From: Paraburkholderia aromaticivorans
GTDB taxonomy: Bacteria; Pseudomonadota; Gammaproteobacteria; Burkholderiales; Burkholderiaceae
Length of the DNA stretch: 64,000 nt
Reading direction: 5' to 3'
Assembly (NCBI RefSeq): GCF_002278075.1
Contig: NZ_CP022990.1
Location: forward strand, 2,418,001-2,482,000
Shown: piece by piece, positions 27,627 through 35,972 of the stretch
Position numbering within the stretch: position 1 is the stretch's first letter
Layout: the number at the start of each line of letters is the position of its first letter
The notes under the pieces: model-generated
Told to the model about the DNA's origin: nothing
Seen by the model: only the letters and a program-made list of their open reading frames with translations
The model's database searches: none
Program-made: the position numbers and the translations under genes

Positions 27627-29207
27627 ATGGCCCAATATCAAGACGACATCCAGGCAATTGCCGGGTTGAAAGAGCAACAAGGCAGCGCCTGGAACGCGAT
27701 CAATCCCGAATACGCCGCACGCATGCGCGCGCAGAACAAGTTCAAGACCGGTCTCGACATCGCCCGCTACACGGCCAAAATCATGCGCTCTGACATGGCC
27801 GCCTACGATGCTGACCCGGCGAAATACACTCAGTCGCTGGGCTGCTGGCACGGCTTCATCGGCCAGCAGAAGATGATCTCCATCAAGAAGCACTTCAATA
27901 GCACCGAGCGCCGCTACCTGTACCTGTCGGGCTGGATGGTGGCCGCGCTGCGCTCCGAGTTCGGTCCGCTGCCCGACCAGTCGATGCATGAAAAAACCGC
28001 CGTCAGCGCGCTGATCCGCGAGCTGTACACCTTCCTGCGCCAGGCCGACGCCCGCGAACTGGGCGGTCTGTTCCGCGAACTGGACGCAGCCCAGGGGCCG
28101 GCCAAGGCCGCCATCCAGGCAAAGATCGACAACCACGTCACGCACATCGTGCCGATCATCGCCGACATCGACGCGGGCTTCGGCAATGCTGAAGCCACCT
28201 ACCTGCTGGCCAAGCAGTTCATCGAAGCGGGCGCATGCTGCATCCAGATCGAAAACCAGGTGTCCGACGAAAAGCAGTGCGGCCACCAGGACGGCAAGGT
28301 CACCGTGCCGCACGAGGACTTCCTCGCGAAGATCCGCGCGATCCGCTACGCCTTCCTCGAATTGGGAGTGGACGACGGCATCATCGTGGCGCGTACCGAC
28401 TCGCTGGGCGCGGGCCTGACCAAGCAGATCGCCGTGACCAACGCACCGGGCGACCTGGGCGACCAGTACAACTCGTTCCTGGATTGCGAGGAGCTCTCGG
28501 CCGACGCGCTCGGCAACGGTGACGTCGTCATCAAGCGCGACGGCAAGCTGCTGCGCCCCAAGCGCCTGCCGAGCAACCTGTTCCAGTTCCGCGCTGGCAC
28601 GGGCGAAGCGCGCTGCGTGCTGGATTGCGTCACCGCGCTGCAAAACGGCGCGGACCTGCTGTGGATCGAAACGGAAAAGCCGCATATCGCGCAGATCGGC
28701 GGCATGGTCAGCGAGATTCGCAAAGTCGTTCCGAACGCCAAGCTGGTGTACAACAACAGCCCGTCGTTCAACTGGACGCTGAACTTCCGTCAGCAGACCT
28801 ATGACGCGATGAAGGCAGAGGGCAAAGACGTCTCGTCCTACGACCGCGCGCAATTGATGAGCGTGGAATACGACCAGAGCGAACTTGCACAGATCGCGGA
28901 CGAAAAGATCCGCACCTTCCAGGCCGACGCGTCGCGCGAAGCTGGGATCTTCCACCACCTCATCACGCTGCCGACGTACCACACGGCCGCGCTCTCGACC
29001 GACAATCTCGCGAAGGAATATTTCGGCGACCAGGGCATGCTGGGTTACGTGGCGGGCGTGCAGCGTAAGGAAATCCGCCAAGGCATCGCGTGCGTCAAGC
29101 ACCAGAACATGTCCGGCTCGGATATTGGCGACGATCACAAGGAATATTTCAGCGGCGAAGCGGCCCTGAAGGCGGCGGGCAAGGACAACACGATGAACCA
29201 GTTCTGA
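27627..29207 (+). CDS. aceA: isocitrate lyase
   Basis: This enzyme splits isocitrate into glyoxylate and succinate, the first step of the glyoxylate bypass used for growth on acetate or fatty acids. At 526 aa it belongs to the longer ICL subgroup common in Pseudomonas and Burkholderia. The active-site loop reads EKQCGHQDGKV, where shorter ICLs have KKCGH. The metal-binding DIDAGFGNAEATY segment is intact, as is NNSPSFNW near residue 373. AAGGAG at 27615-27620 lies 6 bases before the ATG, so this start is secure although the frame opens further upstream. It is followed by a strong terminator. Confidence 0.95.
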   Translation: MAQYQDDIQAIAGLKEQQGSAWNAINPEYAARMRAQNKFKTGLDIARYTAKIMRSDMAAYDADPAKYTQSLGCWHGFIGQQKMISIKKHFNSTERRYLYLSGWMVAALRSEFGPLPDQSMHEKTAVSALIRELYTFLRQADARELGGLFRELDAAQGPAKAAIQAKIDNHVTHIVPIIADIDAGFGNAEATYLLAKQFIEAGACCIQIENQVSDEKQCGHQDGKVTVPHEDFLAKIRAIRYAFLELGVDDGIIVARTDSLGAGLTKQIAVTNAPGDLGDQYNSFLDCEELSADALGNGDVVIKRDGKLLRPKRLPSNLFQFRAGTGEARCVLDCVTALQNGADLLWIETEKPHIAQIGGMVSEIRKVVPNAKLVYNNSPSFNWTLNFRQQTYDAMKAEGKDVSSYDRAQLMSVEYDQSELAQIADEKIRTFQADASREAGIFHHLITLPTYHTAALSTDNLAKEYFGDQGMLGYVAGVQRKEIRQGIACVKHQNMSGSDIGDDHKEYFSGEAALKAAGKDNTMNQF

Positions 29208-29226
29208 TCGCCGTTGCGACTCATGC

Positions 29227-29258
29227 AAAACGCCAACCCAGCCGGGTTGGCGTTTTTA
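29227..29258 (+). terminator. aceA terminator
   Basis: A 9-bp stem, CGCCAACCC with GGGTTGGCG (29231-29239 and 29244-29252), has the 4-base loop AGCC. It is flanked by AAAA and TTTTT that extend the pairing, a textbook intrinsic terminator. Confidence 0.9.
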
Positions 29259-29394
29259 TTTGTCGGGTGAAATCTTCGTAAGCGCGGATTCCAGCACACG
29301 ACATGGAAGGTTGCGGGCAATTGAAGGTCGAGCGTAGCCGCGTCGCGGCGATCATAATCGAGCGGCGACGTCGGCGTGGAGGCGATGGAGTCAG

Positions 29395-29643
29395 TCAGGG
29401 GGTTGTTGCTTTGGCCTGCTGCAAGCGGGCGTAATTGAATGGCAGCAGATCCGTGACGTCGGCGTCGGGCGCGCGCTGCGGCAACTCGGCGAGCACGTGC
29501 AGGAGATAGTCATACGGCTCGACGTCGCAGGCCCGGCACGTCAGCACGAGGCTGTAGATCGTGACACTGGCTTTTGCGCCGTCAACTGTGTCGCTGAACA
29601 GCCAGCTTCCTCTGTTATGGAATTGCTTCTCTAACAGGGCCAA
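29395..29643 (-). pseudogene. IS66-family transposase C-terminal remnant (minus strand)
   Basis: About 82 residues match the end of IS66 TnpC: GSWLFSDTVDGAKASVTIYSLVLT..., CDVEPYDYLLHVLAELP and DLLPFNYA (quoted in pieces). Everything upstream is missing. A second IS66 tail on the opposite strand starts only a few bases away. Confidence 0.75.
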
Positions 29644-29648
29644 CTGGT

Positions 29649-29839
29649 TATTTGCCGGCTCGCTACGGGCGGGTCAACGCGCTGCCGCCATCATGAGCCT
29701 GATAAGGTCGGCACAACTTAACGGCCATGACCCGCACGCCTATCTGAAGGACATCCTCACGCGGCTTCCTACCCACAAGGCCAGCGACATCTCGGCATTG
29801 CTGCCGCATCGCTGGCAACCAACGGTGATCGTCGACTAA
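29649..29839 (+). pseudogene. IS66-family transposase C-terminal remnant (plus strand)
   Basis: The stretch NWLFAGSLRAGQRAAAIMSL, then AQLNGHDPHAYLKDIL, TRLPTHKASDISALLPHRW is the end of a different IS66 transposase. It faces away from the minus-strand IS66 tail, so the two copies are joined back to back through their truncated 5' sides. Confidence 0.75.
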
Positions 29840-29945
29840 CCCGACCCGTCAAGATGGGTTTGCTGCGCGCTTACGATGCATCGCTTGCGGGTACCACAGC
29901 GCGCTCTACCAGATTGAAAGGGTTAGCGTTTGCCCTGCGCATTCG

Positions 29946-30149
29946 TTGCCTCTCAAGCAGGCATGCCGGAGGTGCGGGTATAAAGCGCCATATCTGCTAA
30001 ACGTGCGACTTCTCGAGACACCATATCGCTGTGCAGATTGCGGCGCAAGGTACGGCAGTAAGAAATGGTCCCCGGACAGGGTACAACCGATGCCAAGGGA
30101 GCATCGACGGGCGATCACGCGCGTCTATATCGAGCGGGGGTTACTGTAG
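29946..30149 (+). CDS. small zinc-ribbon protein, 67 aa
   Basis: The predicted protein has two CxxC pairs (CRRCGYKAP and YRCADCGARYGS) about 20 residues apart, the spacing of a zinc ribbon, followed by a basic tail. The start is uncertain. TTG at 29946 has no clear ribosome site and the frame is open a little further upstream, so the gene may be 5'-truncated. It lies between IS66 debris and the IclR-controlled cluster. No family is recognised. Confidence 0.4.
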   Translation: MPLKQACRRCGYKAPYLLNVRLLETPYRCADCGARYGSKKWSPDRVQPMPREHRRAITRVYIERGLL

Positions 30150-30445
30150 TGGCCCAAGCGAGCTTTGACGCCTCGCTTCGTGTCGATAGCACCAGCGACG
30201 TCCGGGAAAATTTCGGCTGTCAACGCGCTCGAAGCGAGTCGGCGACATGCCAGTTCGTCTGTGGGCACGCACCAGAACAATGGCCAATCCCCTGTCAGTA
30301 AGAAATTTAGGCAGATTGACACATTTACTGCCGAAACGTTGACACTTTTGCGTCGGTCTACGCCAGACGACATTCTGCTCCGAATACGGGAAATCCCCAG
30401 TGCGGTATTCCTTGTGCGACCTGGGCGGCTCGGTTACGTTATCGA
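30150..30445. other. intergenic, no gene seen
   Basis: About 300 bases hold only unconvincing short frames. Two near-repeats, TTGACACATTT and TTGACACTTTT (about 30316-30350), resemble the multiple repeats at IS21-family ends. They may also be promoter-like by chance. Confidence 0.35.
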
Positions 30446-30466
30446 AAATAGACATCATTTCTATTA
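30446..30466. promoter_or_regulatory. probable IclR operator upstream of the MFS gene
   Basis: The left half AAATAGACAT is separated by one C from the right half ATTTCTATTA, which has two mismatches to the perfect inverted repeat. The left half is identical to the site at 32624-32644. A TATTAT -10-like hexamer (30462-30467) overlaps the right half, so binding would hinder RNA polymerase. Confidence 0.6.
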
Positions 30467-30506
30467 TTTGAAATGCGCGAAGGCGCTCGCGACATGGGAG
30501 ACAGGG

Positions 30507-31739
30507 ATGAGTTTGAGATATCAGCTGCTGGTAATGACGTGGCTATTGCAGTTCGTGAATTACCTCGATCGGGTGAGCATCTCTGTCGCCGGTCCGACGA
30601 TGATGAAGTCCCTCAATCTGGACGCCGCGCAGTTCGGCTACCTGCTCGCGGCCTTCGCGCTTGGCTACGCGCTGATGCAACTGCCCGGCGGCTTTCTCGC
30701 GGACCGGTTCGGCACGAAGGCGCTACTGGTCGTCGCGCCCGCGCTGTTTTCGCTGTTTACCGGGCTGACGGGGCTCGCTACCTCGATGGCCGTGCTCGTC
30801 GCCGCGCGCTTTTGCTTCGGTCTCGCGGAAGGGTCATGCAACGCGGCGGTGTACAAGGCCGTCGCGGATAACTTCAGCGCGAAAGACGCGGCGAAGGCCC
30901 ACTCGGTCTGGCTCTCCGCGCTTGCAATCGGTCCGGCGGTGGTTGCGCCGGTCGTTACAACTCTTCTGATGCACGGTGACTGGCGCAACGTGTTCTATGT
31001 TTTTGCGTTGCCGGGCGTCTTCGTTGCGTTGCTCATCTTCTTCCTGATTCCCGGCAAGGCGATCGAGGGTAAGGAACGGCATCACGACAAGGCGAACCGC
31101 ACCGAGCAATGGCGCCAGTTCGCGGGACGCAAAAGCACGTGGCTGCTGTTTTTCGGCTACATGACCTTCAGCATCGGCTACTGGGGATTTCTGGGCTGGA
31201 TCCCGTCGTATCTCGCCAATCAGCGCCATATCGATCTGAAATCGCTGGGCGTCGCCGCGTCGGTGCCGTATCTGTTCGGCTTCCTGGGCCTCGTCGTATT
31301 CGGCTGGCTCGGCAGCGGGCCACTGCACCGCAAACGGCCACTCCTCGTGGCGGCGGGCTATATCGGCACGGGCCTCGCGCTCTATCTGGCGTACAGCGCG
31401 ATCGACATCGTCGCGTGCGTAATCGGTTTGTCGGCGGCGGCGTTTCTCCTGTACGGCTGCCTCTCGCCGTATGCGGGACTCGTCGCGCAACTAGCGCCTT
31501 CCGGCGCGCGCGGCGTGTTCGCCGGCGTGATCAACACCGGCGGGCAGATTGGCGGTCTGTGCGCGCCGCTCGGCGTGGGCTATCTCGTCAAGGCAAGCGG
31601 CTCGTACAACAACGGCTTTCTCTTCATGATCACGGCCCTCGTGATCGGCGCGGGCTGCTTCGCGGTGCTGCAATCACGCGTGAATCGCACCGAGCCTGAA
31701 ATAGACGAAGCGCCGGGCGTGATGCAGCAGAACGTCTGA
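30507..31739 (+). CDS. MFS transporter (ACS/D-galactonate-type, probable organic acid uptake)
   Basis: This is a 410-aa inner-membrane transporter with 12 predicted helices. The N-terminus MSLRYQLLVMTWLLQFVNYL is followed by DRVSISVAGP, the anion:cation symporter pattern. The A-motif loop GGFLADRFGTKALLV lies between helices 2 and 3. The start ATG at 30507 is preceded by GGGAGACAGGG. It carries the same upstream palindrome as the catabolic operon downstream and is therefore likely the uptake system for that pathway. Family members carry hexonates, glucarate, phthalate-like acids and similar anions; the substrate is not decidable. Confidence 0.85.
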   Translation: MSLRYQLLVMTWLLQFVNYLDRVSISVAGPTMMKSLNLDAAQFGYLLAAFALGYALMQLPGGFLADRFGTKALLVVAPALFSLFTGLTGLATSMAVLVAARFCFGLAEGSCNAAVYKAVADNFSAKDAAKAHSVWLSALAIGPAVVAPVVTTLLMHGDWRNVFYVFALPGVFVALLIFFLIPGKAIEGKERHHDKANRTEQWRQFAGRKSTWLLFFGYMTFSIGYWGFLGWIPSYLANQRHIDLKSLGVAASVPYLFGFLGLVVFGWLGSGPLHRKRPLLVAAGYIGTGLALYLAYSAIDIVACVIGLSAAAFLLYGCLSPYAGLVAQLAPSGARGVFAGVINTGGQIGGLCAPLGVGYLVKASGSYNNGFLFMITALVIGAGCFAVLQSRVNRTEPEIDEAPGVMQQNV

Positions 31740-31770
31740 GCGCGGACGATCTGAACGAGACGACGCGCGA

Positions 31771-32505
31771 CTAGACGCCGTCGAAAGGCGCGAAGGGCGG
31801 CTCGAACGGCGTCGTGTCGCCGCCCAGTGCCTTGGTGAGCGCCGCCCCCGCTTCCATCACCTTTGGCAGATAGGTGTCGAACGCCTTGCGGTCGAAACGA
31901 AAGCGCGGAATGCCGAGCGAGATTGCGCAAACCAGTTCCTGCCCGGTGCGGAAAACCGGACATGCAATCGCTGCGCTTTCCGGCTCGCGCTCACCAAGCG
32001 ATACGCAATAGCCGTTCTCGCGCACCTTGTTCAGATGAGTTTTCTTCGACGGCCCGGAAAACGCGCGTAATACGTGTCCCGCCGCGCCCGCCTCGAGCGT
32101 GAGGCGTTCGCCTTCGCGCACGTGCATGCGCACCGAGCGTTGCCATTCGACGCGATACAGGCACAGCCGTTCGTCGCCTTCGCGCACATACACGGCTGCC
32201 GTTTCTCCGGTTTCCTTGACGAGCGTGCGCAATACCGGCAAAGCGTAATCGCGCAAACGGAACGAGCTCTGATAAATCATGCCGAGGTGGAAAAGCATCG
32301 GCCCGAGCATGTAGCGGCCGTCTTCCAGCCGCTTGAGGTAGCCGTAATGCTCGAGCGACTCGCACAGCCGCAGGACGGTGCTGTGATAAAGGCCCGTCGC
32401 ATTGGTGAGATCGGTGAGCGTCATGCCGTCGATGCTGTCTTCGAAGGCTTTGAGTATCGAAAGCGCGCGGTTGACCGCGGCTACGCCTGGTTCTTCAGTT
32501 GCCAT
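31771..32505 (-). CDS. IclR-family transcriptional regulator
   Basis: The protein is 244 aa from ATG 32505 (MATEEPGVAAVNRALSILKA). The N-terminal winged HTH (residues about 10-75) contains MTLTDLTNATGLYHSTVLRL and LKRLEDGRYMLGP, typical of IclR. The C-terminal effector domain contains YVREGDERLCLYRVE, where aldehyde- or acid-type ligands bind in relatives. It is divergent from the CoA-transferase operon. The palindrome at 32624-32644 lies between them and a second copy precedes the MFS gene. It is most likely the local repressor or activator and self-regulated. Confidence 0.88.
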   Translation of the reverse strand: MATEEPGVAAVNRALSILKAFEDSIDGMTLTDLTNATGLYHSTVLRLCESLEHYGYLKRLEDGRYMLGPMLFHLGMIYQSSFRLRDYALPVLRTLVKETGETAAVYVREGDERLCLYRVEWQRSVRMHVREGERLTLEAGAAGHVLRAFSGPSKKTHLNKVRENGYCVSLGEREPESAAIACPVFRTGQELVCAISLGIPRFRFDRKAFDTYLPKVMEAGAALTKALGGDTTPFEPPFAPFDGV

Positions 32506-32623
32506 TGCTGTTTCCGGTTGTCTGCGCCGATGCCCGCCCGCCATGCCGCGCGGGCGTCTGGCTCGCAAGGATGAACGATTTCGAAGGCTCACGCAACATC
32601 GTCGCCACAGTTCATGTTCATGA

Positions 32624-32644
32624 AAATAGACATCATGTCTATTT
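32624..32644. promoter_or_regulatory. probable IclR operator between regulator and catabolic operon
   Basis: This is a perfect inverted repeat of AAATAGACAT around a single central C. It overlaps the -35 element (TAGACA, 32627-32632) of a promoter whose -10 is GATAAT at 32650-32655, 17 bp away. Occupancy should block transcription of the operon starting at 32709. Confidence 0.7.
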
Positions 32645-32708
32645 GTGCGGATAATGACTTCAGGCCGGTCGTTCCGGCTTGCAAAGAAAACGCGAGAGGA
32701 CGCAGATC

Positions 32709-33932
32709 ATGCATCGCAAAAGCTTCAACGCATCGCACGCCGGGCCGCTTCGCGGCGTGAAAGTGGTCGACCTGTCACGGCTCGTCGCGGGCAATATGCT
32801 CACGCTGCAACTTGCGGATTTCGGCGCGGACGTGATCAAGGTCGAGCCGTTGAAGGGCGACACACTGCGCGCGTTCCGCACGAACGGCGCGGAGGTGTTC
32901 TGGAAAGCCTACGCACGCAACAAGAAAAGCGTGTGCATCGACTTTCGGCACGAGACGGCGGCGAGCATGATCGCAAGCCTCGCGCGCGATGCCGACGTGC
33001 TTGTCGAGAGTTTCAAGCCCGGCACACTGGAAAAGATGGGGCTCGCGCCGCACACGCTGCTGGCCGCCAATCCGAAGCTCGTGATCGTGCGCGTATCGGG
33101 CTGGGGGCAGACGGGACCGTTCAGACATCGGCCGGGCTTCGGCACGCTGGTCGAAGGCTATTCGGGGTTTGCGGCAATGAACGGCTTCAGCGACCGTGAG
33201 CCCGTGCTGCCGCCCATGTTCCTGGGCGACATGACCGCCGGTCTCTACGGCGCGCACGCGGCCATGGTCGCGCTTTGGGAAACGCGCGTGAATGGCGGCA
33301 ACGGTCAGGTCGTGGACCTCTCGCTCTTCGACCCGATGATCTCCATTCTCGGCCCGCAAGTGGCGAACTATCAACTCACCGGGCGTGTGAAGGCGCGCAC
33401 CGGCAGCCGCTCCAGCACGACCGCGCCGCGCAACACCTATCGAACGGCAGACCACAAATGGCTGTGCGTGTCGACTTCCACGCAGACCATGGCCGAGCGT
33501 CTGTTCGCCGCGATCGGCTGCGACGGGATGAACGCGGATCCGCGTTACCACACCAACACGACGCGCTTGCAGCACGTCGAGGAAGTCGACCGCGTGGTCG
33601 GCGGGTTCATCAAGGCGCGCACGCTGGCGGAAAACCTCGCCTTCTTCGAGCGCGCCGAGGTGACGGCGGGGCCAGTCTACGAAGCCAGTGATCTTGCTGA
33701 GGACGACTACGTCAGCGAGCGGGAAAGTCTCGTGGAAATCGAGGACGAGGAACTGGGCCATGTCGCCGTGCATAACATCGTGGCGCGTCTGTCGGAGACG
33801 CCGGGCGGGTTCATGCGTCCCGCGCCGAAAAAAGGCCAACACTCCCGCGAAATTCTGGCGCCGCTTCTGGGCGCGCGCGCGCTTGACGAACTGATTGACT
33901 GCGGCGCCGTGATCGATTCCGCGAGCGTCTGA
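32709..33932 (+). CDS. class III CoA-transferase (CaiB/BaiF family)
   Basis: This 407-aa cytoplasmic enzyme moves CoA from an acyl-CoA donor to a carboxylic acid. Family motifs: GVKVVDLSRLVAGNMLTLQL near the start, DFGADVIKVE, the NKKSVCIDFRHE stretch, and GDMTAGLYGAHAA with Asp174 as the probable catalytic aspartate. ATG 32709 is chosen because GAGAGGA lies 8 bases upstream. It is the first gene of a six-gene operon. The substrate is probably the dicarboxylic acid handled by the neighbouring lyases. Formyl/oxalyl-, carnitine-, mesaconyl- or itaconyl-type activity cannot be told apart by eye. Confidence 0.85.
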   Translation: MHRKSFNASHAGPLRGVKVVDLSRLVAGNMLTLQLADFGADVIKVEPLKGDTLRAFRTNGAEVFWKAYARNKKSVCIDFRHETAASMIASLARDADVLVESFKPGTLEKMGLAPHTLLAANPKLVIVRVSGWGQTGPFRHRPGFGTLVEGYSGFAAMNGFSDREPVLPPMFLGDMTAGLYGAHAAMVALWETRVNGGNGQVVDLSLFDPMISILGPQVANYQLTGRVKARTGSRSSTTAPRNTYRTADHKWLCVSTSTQTMAERLFAAIGCDGMNADPRYHTNTTRLQHVEEVDRVVGGFIKARTLAENLAFFERAEVTAGPVYEASDLAEDDYVSERESLVEIEDEELGHVAVHNIVARLSETPGGFMRPAPKKGQHSREILAPLLGARALDELIDCGAVIDSASV

Positions 33933-33958
33933 ACCTCTCACATCATAAGGAGCATGAA

Positions 33959-35044
33959 ATGAATCGCGTTGGACAACCAATCGTCTCCCCGGCTGCATGG
34001 AAAGGGCCAGAACTCGACTGGATGCGCGAGGGGCTGCACGTTCTCACCCAGGCGGAAATCGCAGAAATCGACGCCGCGCTGGCGCATTTGCATTCGCTGG
34101 GCGACATCGATTTCCCCGACATCAGCCCGCAGACTTTCCCGCTGGACACGATGGGCCGCTTCATGCGCGAACTGCCGGCGTTCCTGCGCAACGGCCGCGG
34201 CTTCATGATGCTGCGCGGCCTGCCGCGCGAGCGCTATTCCGACGACGACATGACGCGCATTTACTTCGGTCTGGGGTCGTATGTCAGCAAGCCGGTGACG
34301 CAGTCGTATCTCGGCGATGTGCTCGGGCACGTCGTGAACGTGAGCGACTACGAGCCGAAGTCGCGCGGCTATCGCAAGGGCGGCGGCCAACTGATGCATA
34401 CGGATTCGTGCGACATCATCGGACTGATGTGTCTACGCACCGCGATCTCGGGCGGCGAAAGTCGCATCTCCAGCGCGCTCGCCGTGCATAACGAACTATT
34501 GCGTACCCGGCCCGACCTGCTCGACGCGCTGCGCGAAGGGCTGTTCCTGAAGCGCACTGACGAAGACGGCCGGCGCGCAACACGCACTTTCAGCGAACAC
34601 AAGGTGCCGTTCTTTACGGACACCGCAGGCGAAGTGATCTGCTATCTGCCGACAGGTTACGCGCGCCTTGCCGAGAAAAGCGGACAGTGCCCGTTCAGCG
34701 AACTCGAATCCGAAGCGCTGTATACGGTGCGCAAGATCGCGGCATCGCCGGAGTTCTATCTCGACATGGGCTTTCGCGACGGCGATATCCAGTTCCTCAA
34801 CAACCGCGTGCTGGTGCACGGCCGCACTGATTACCAGGACGCCGGGCCGCTCGCCGAACGCCGTCATCTGCTGCGCCTATGGCTCTCGGTCGCCGACTGG
34901 CCCGCAATGCCCGACTCGCAGGTGTTCCACAAGCCGGAGGATTTGCGCATGTGGGCGCAATATCGCCGTCCGTTTGCGGAGCTCCCTTCAACGCACGACC
35001 GCCTGCTGCTCGAATCGGGCGAGGTCGCGAAGATGGTGGATTGA
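33959..35044 (+). CDS. TauD/TfdA-family Fe(II)/2-oxoglutarate-dependent dioxygenase
   Basis: The 361-aa protein has the facial-triad pattern of the family: His147 and Asp149 in LMHTDSCD and His287 in NRVLVHGRTDY. A downstream Arg in RRHLLRLWLS would bind 2-oxoglutarate. Its sequence resembles the TauD branch that hydroxylates small carboxylates or cleaves by oxidation. It starts 26 bases after the CoA-transferase behind AAGGAG. Whether it acts before or after CoA activation is not known, but its place in the operon suggests it hydroxylates the pathway substrate. Confidence 0.82.
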   Translation: MNRVGQPIVSPAAWKGPELDWMREGLHVLTQAEIAEIDAALAHLHSLGDIDFPDISPQTFPLDTMGRFMRELPAFLRNGRGFMMLRGLPRERYSDDDMTRIYFGLGSYVSKPVTQSYLGDVLGHVVNVSDYEPKSRGYRKGGGQLMHTDSCDIIGLMCLRTAISGGESRISSALAVHNELLRTRPDLLDALREGLFLKRTDEDGRRATRTFSEHKVPFFTDTAGEVICYLPTGYARLAEKSGQCPFSELESEALYTVRKIAASPEFYLDMGFRDGDIQFLNNRVLVHGRTDYQDAGPLAERRHLLRLWLSVADWPAMPDSQVFHKPEDLRMWAQYRRPFAELPSTHDRLLLESGEVAKMVD

Positions 35045-35068
35045 CGCAGCATGCGAACGGAGATCTCC

Positions 35069-35935
35069 ATGCTTAAGCCATTCAGAATGCGCAGCAAGCT
35101 GTTCGTGCCCGCCTGCCGTCCGGATTTTTTCGACAAAGCCGCGGCGAGCGACGCCGATGCGCTGTCCATCGATCTTGAAGACTCGGTTGCGGAGCGCGAC
35201 AAGACTCGCGCGCGTGAGGCCGCAGCCGCGTGGCTTGCGAATATCGGCTCCGTGGAGAAGACGATCATCGTGCGTGCGAATGGCATCGGCACGCCGCATT
35301 TCGAAGCGGACCTGCGCGCAGTGGTCAGACAGGGGCTCGACATCGTGAATGTGCCGAAGATCGAATCAGCGGAGGATGTACGTAAGATCGACATCTTGCT
35401 CGAAGAACTCGAAGCACGTGCGGGACTCACGCGCCGCGTGCTCCTGCTTGCCAACATCGAATCCCCGAAGGGTTTGCGTCTTGCCGCGGAGATCGCACTG
35501 GCGAGCGATCGCGTCATGGGCTTGCAGATCGGTTATGGCGACCTGTTCGAGCCGATCGGCGTCGAGCGTCATCAGCGCGCCGCGCTCGATCACGTCATGC
35601 TGAAAGTGCGCTTCGCGGCGGCCGAAGCGGGCATCGACGCCTACGATGGCGCGTTCGCCCGTGTCGCGGATCTGGCCGGCTTCGCACAGGAAGCCGGCCG
35701 TGCCCGCGCAATGGGTTTCGCCGGCAAGACGTGCGTGCATCCCCGGCAGATTGCGGAAGCCAACCGTGCTTTCGGGCCTAGCGCGGAGCAGATCGCGTTT
35801 GCGCGCCGGGTTGTCGAGGCCTGGGACGCAGCGCTCGCGCGTGGTCATGGCGCGGTGTCGGTGGATGGCGTGATGATCGACCAACCCTACGCGACACGCG
35901 CCGCGCAATTGTGCGCGATGGCCGAGGCCAATTGA
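35069..35935 (+). CDS. HpcH/HpaI aldolase / CitE-like CoA lyase
   Basis: The 288-aa TIM-barrel enzyme has the CitE signatures RSKLFVPACRPDFFDKA, ADALSIDLEDSVAE and RANGIGTPHFEADL. NVPKIESAEDV and ANIESPKG follow, and GKTCVHPRQI is near the end. CitE, malyl-CoA and citramalyl-CoA lyases with these motifs cleave 3-hydroxyacyl-CoA thioesters to acetyl-CoA (or propionyl-CoA) plus an oxoacid. The ATG at 35069 is preferred over 35051 because CGGAGA precedes it. With the CoA-transferase in the same operon a citramalyl-CoA-type cleavage is plausible but unproven. Confidence 0.83.
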   Translation: MLKPFRMRSKLFVPACRPDFFDKAAASDADALSIDLEDSVAERDKTRAREAAAAWLANIGSVEKTIIVRANGIGTPHFEADLRAVVRQGLDIVNVPKIESAEDVRKIDILLEELEARAGLTRRVLLLANIESPKGLRLAAEIALASDRVMGLQIGYGDLFEPIGVERHQRAALDHVMLKVRFAAAEAGIDAYDGAFARVADLAGFAQEAGRARAMGFAGKTCVHPRQIAEANRAFGPSAEQIAFARRVVEAWDAALARGHGAVSVDGVMIDQPYATRAAQLCAMAEAN

Positions 35936-35972
35936 TGCATTCGCACGCAAAATAGATGTGGGGGACGCAACG

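Noticed and set aside
27597..29228. Long minus-strand open frame of 543 codons
   Set aside because: It is antisense to aceA with no recognisable motif.
30316..30350. Two TTGACAC repeats resembling an IS21 end
   Set aside because: There are only two copies, no inverted repeat and no adjacent IstA sequence, so chance cannot be excluded.
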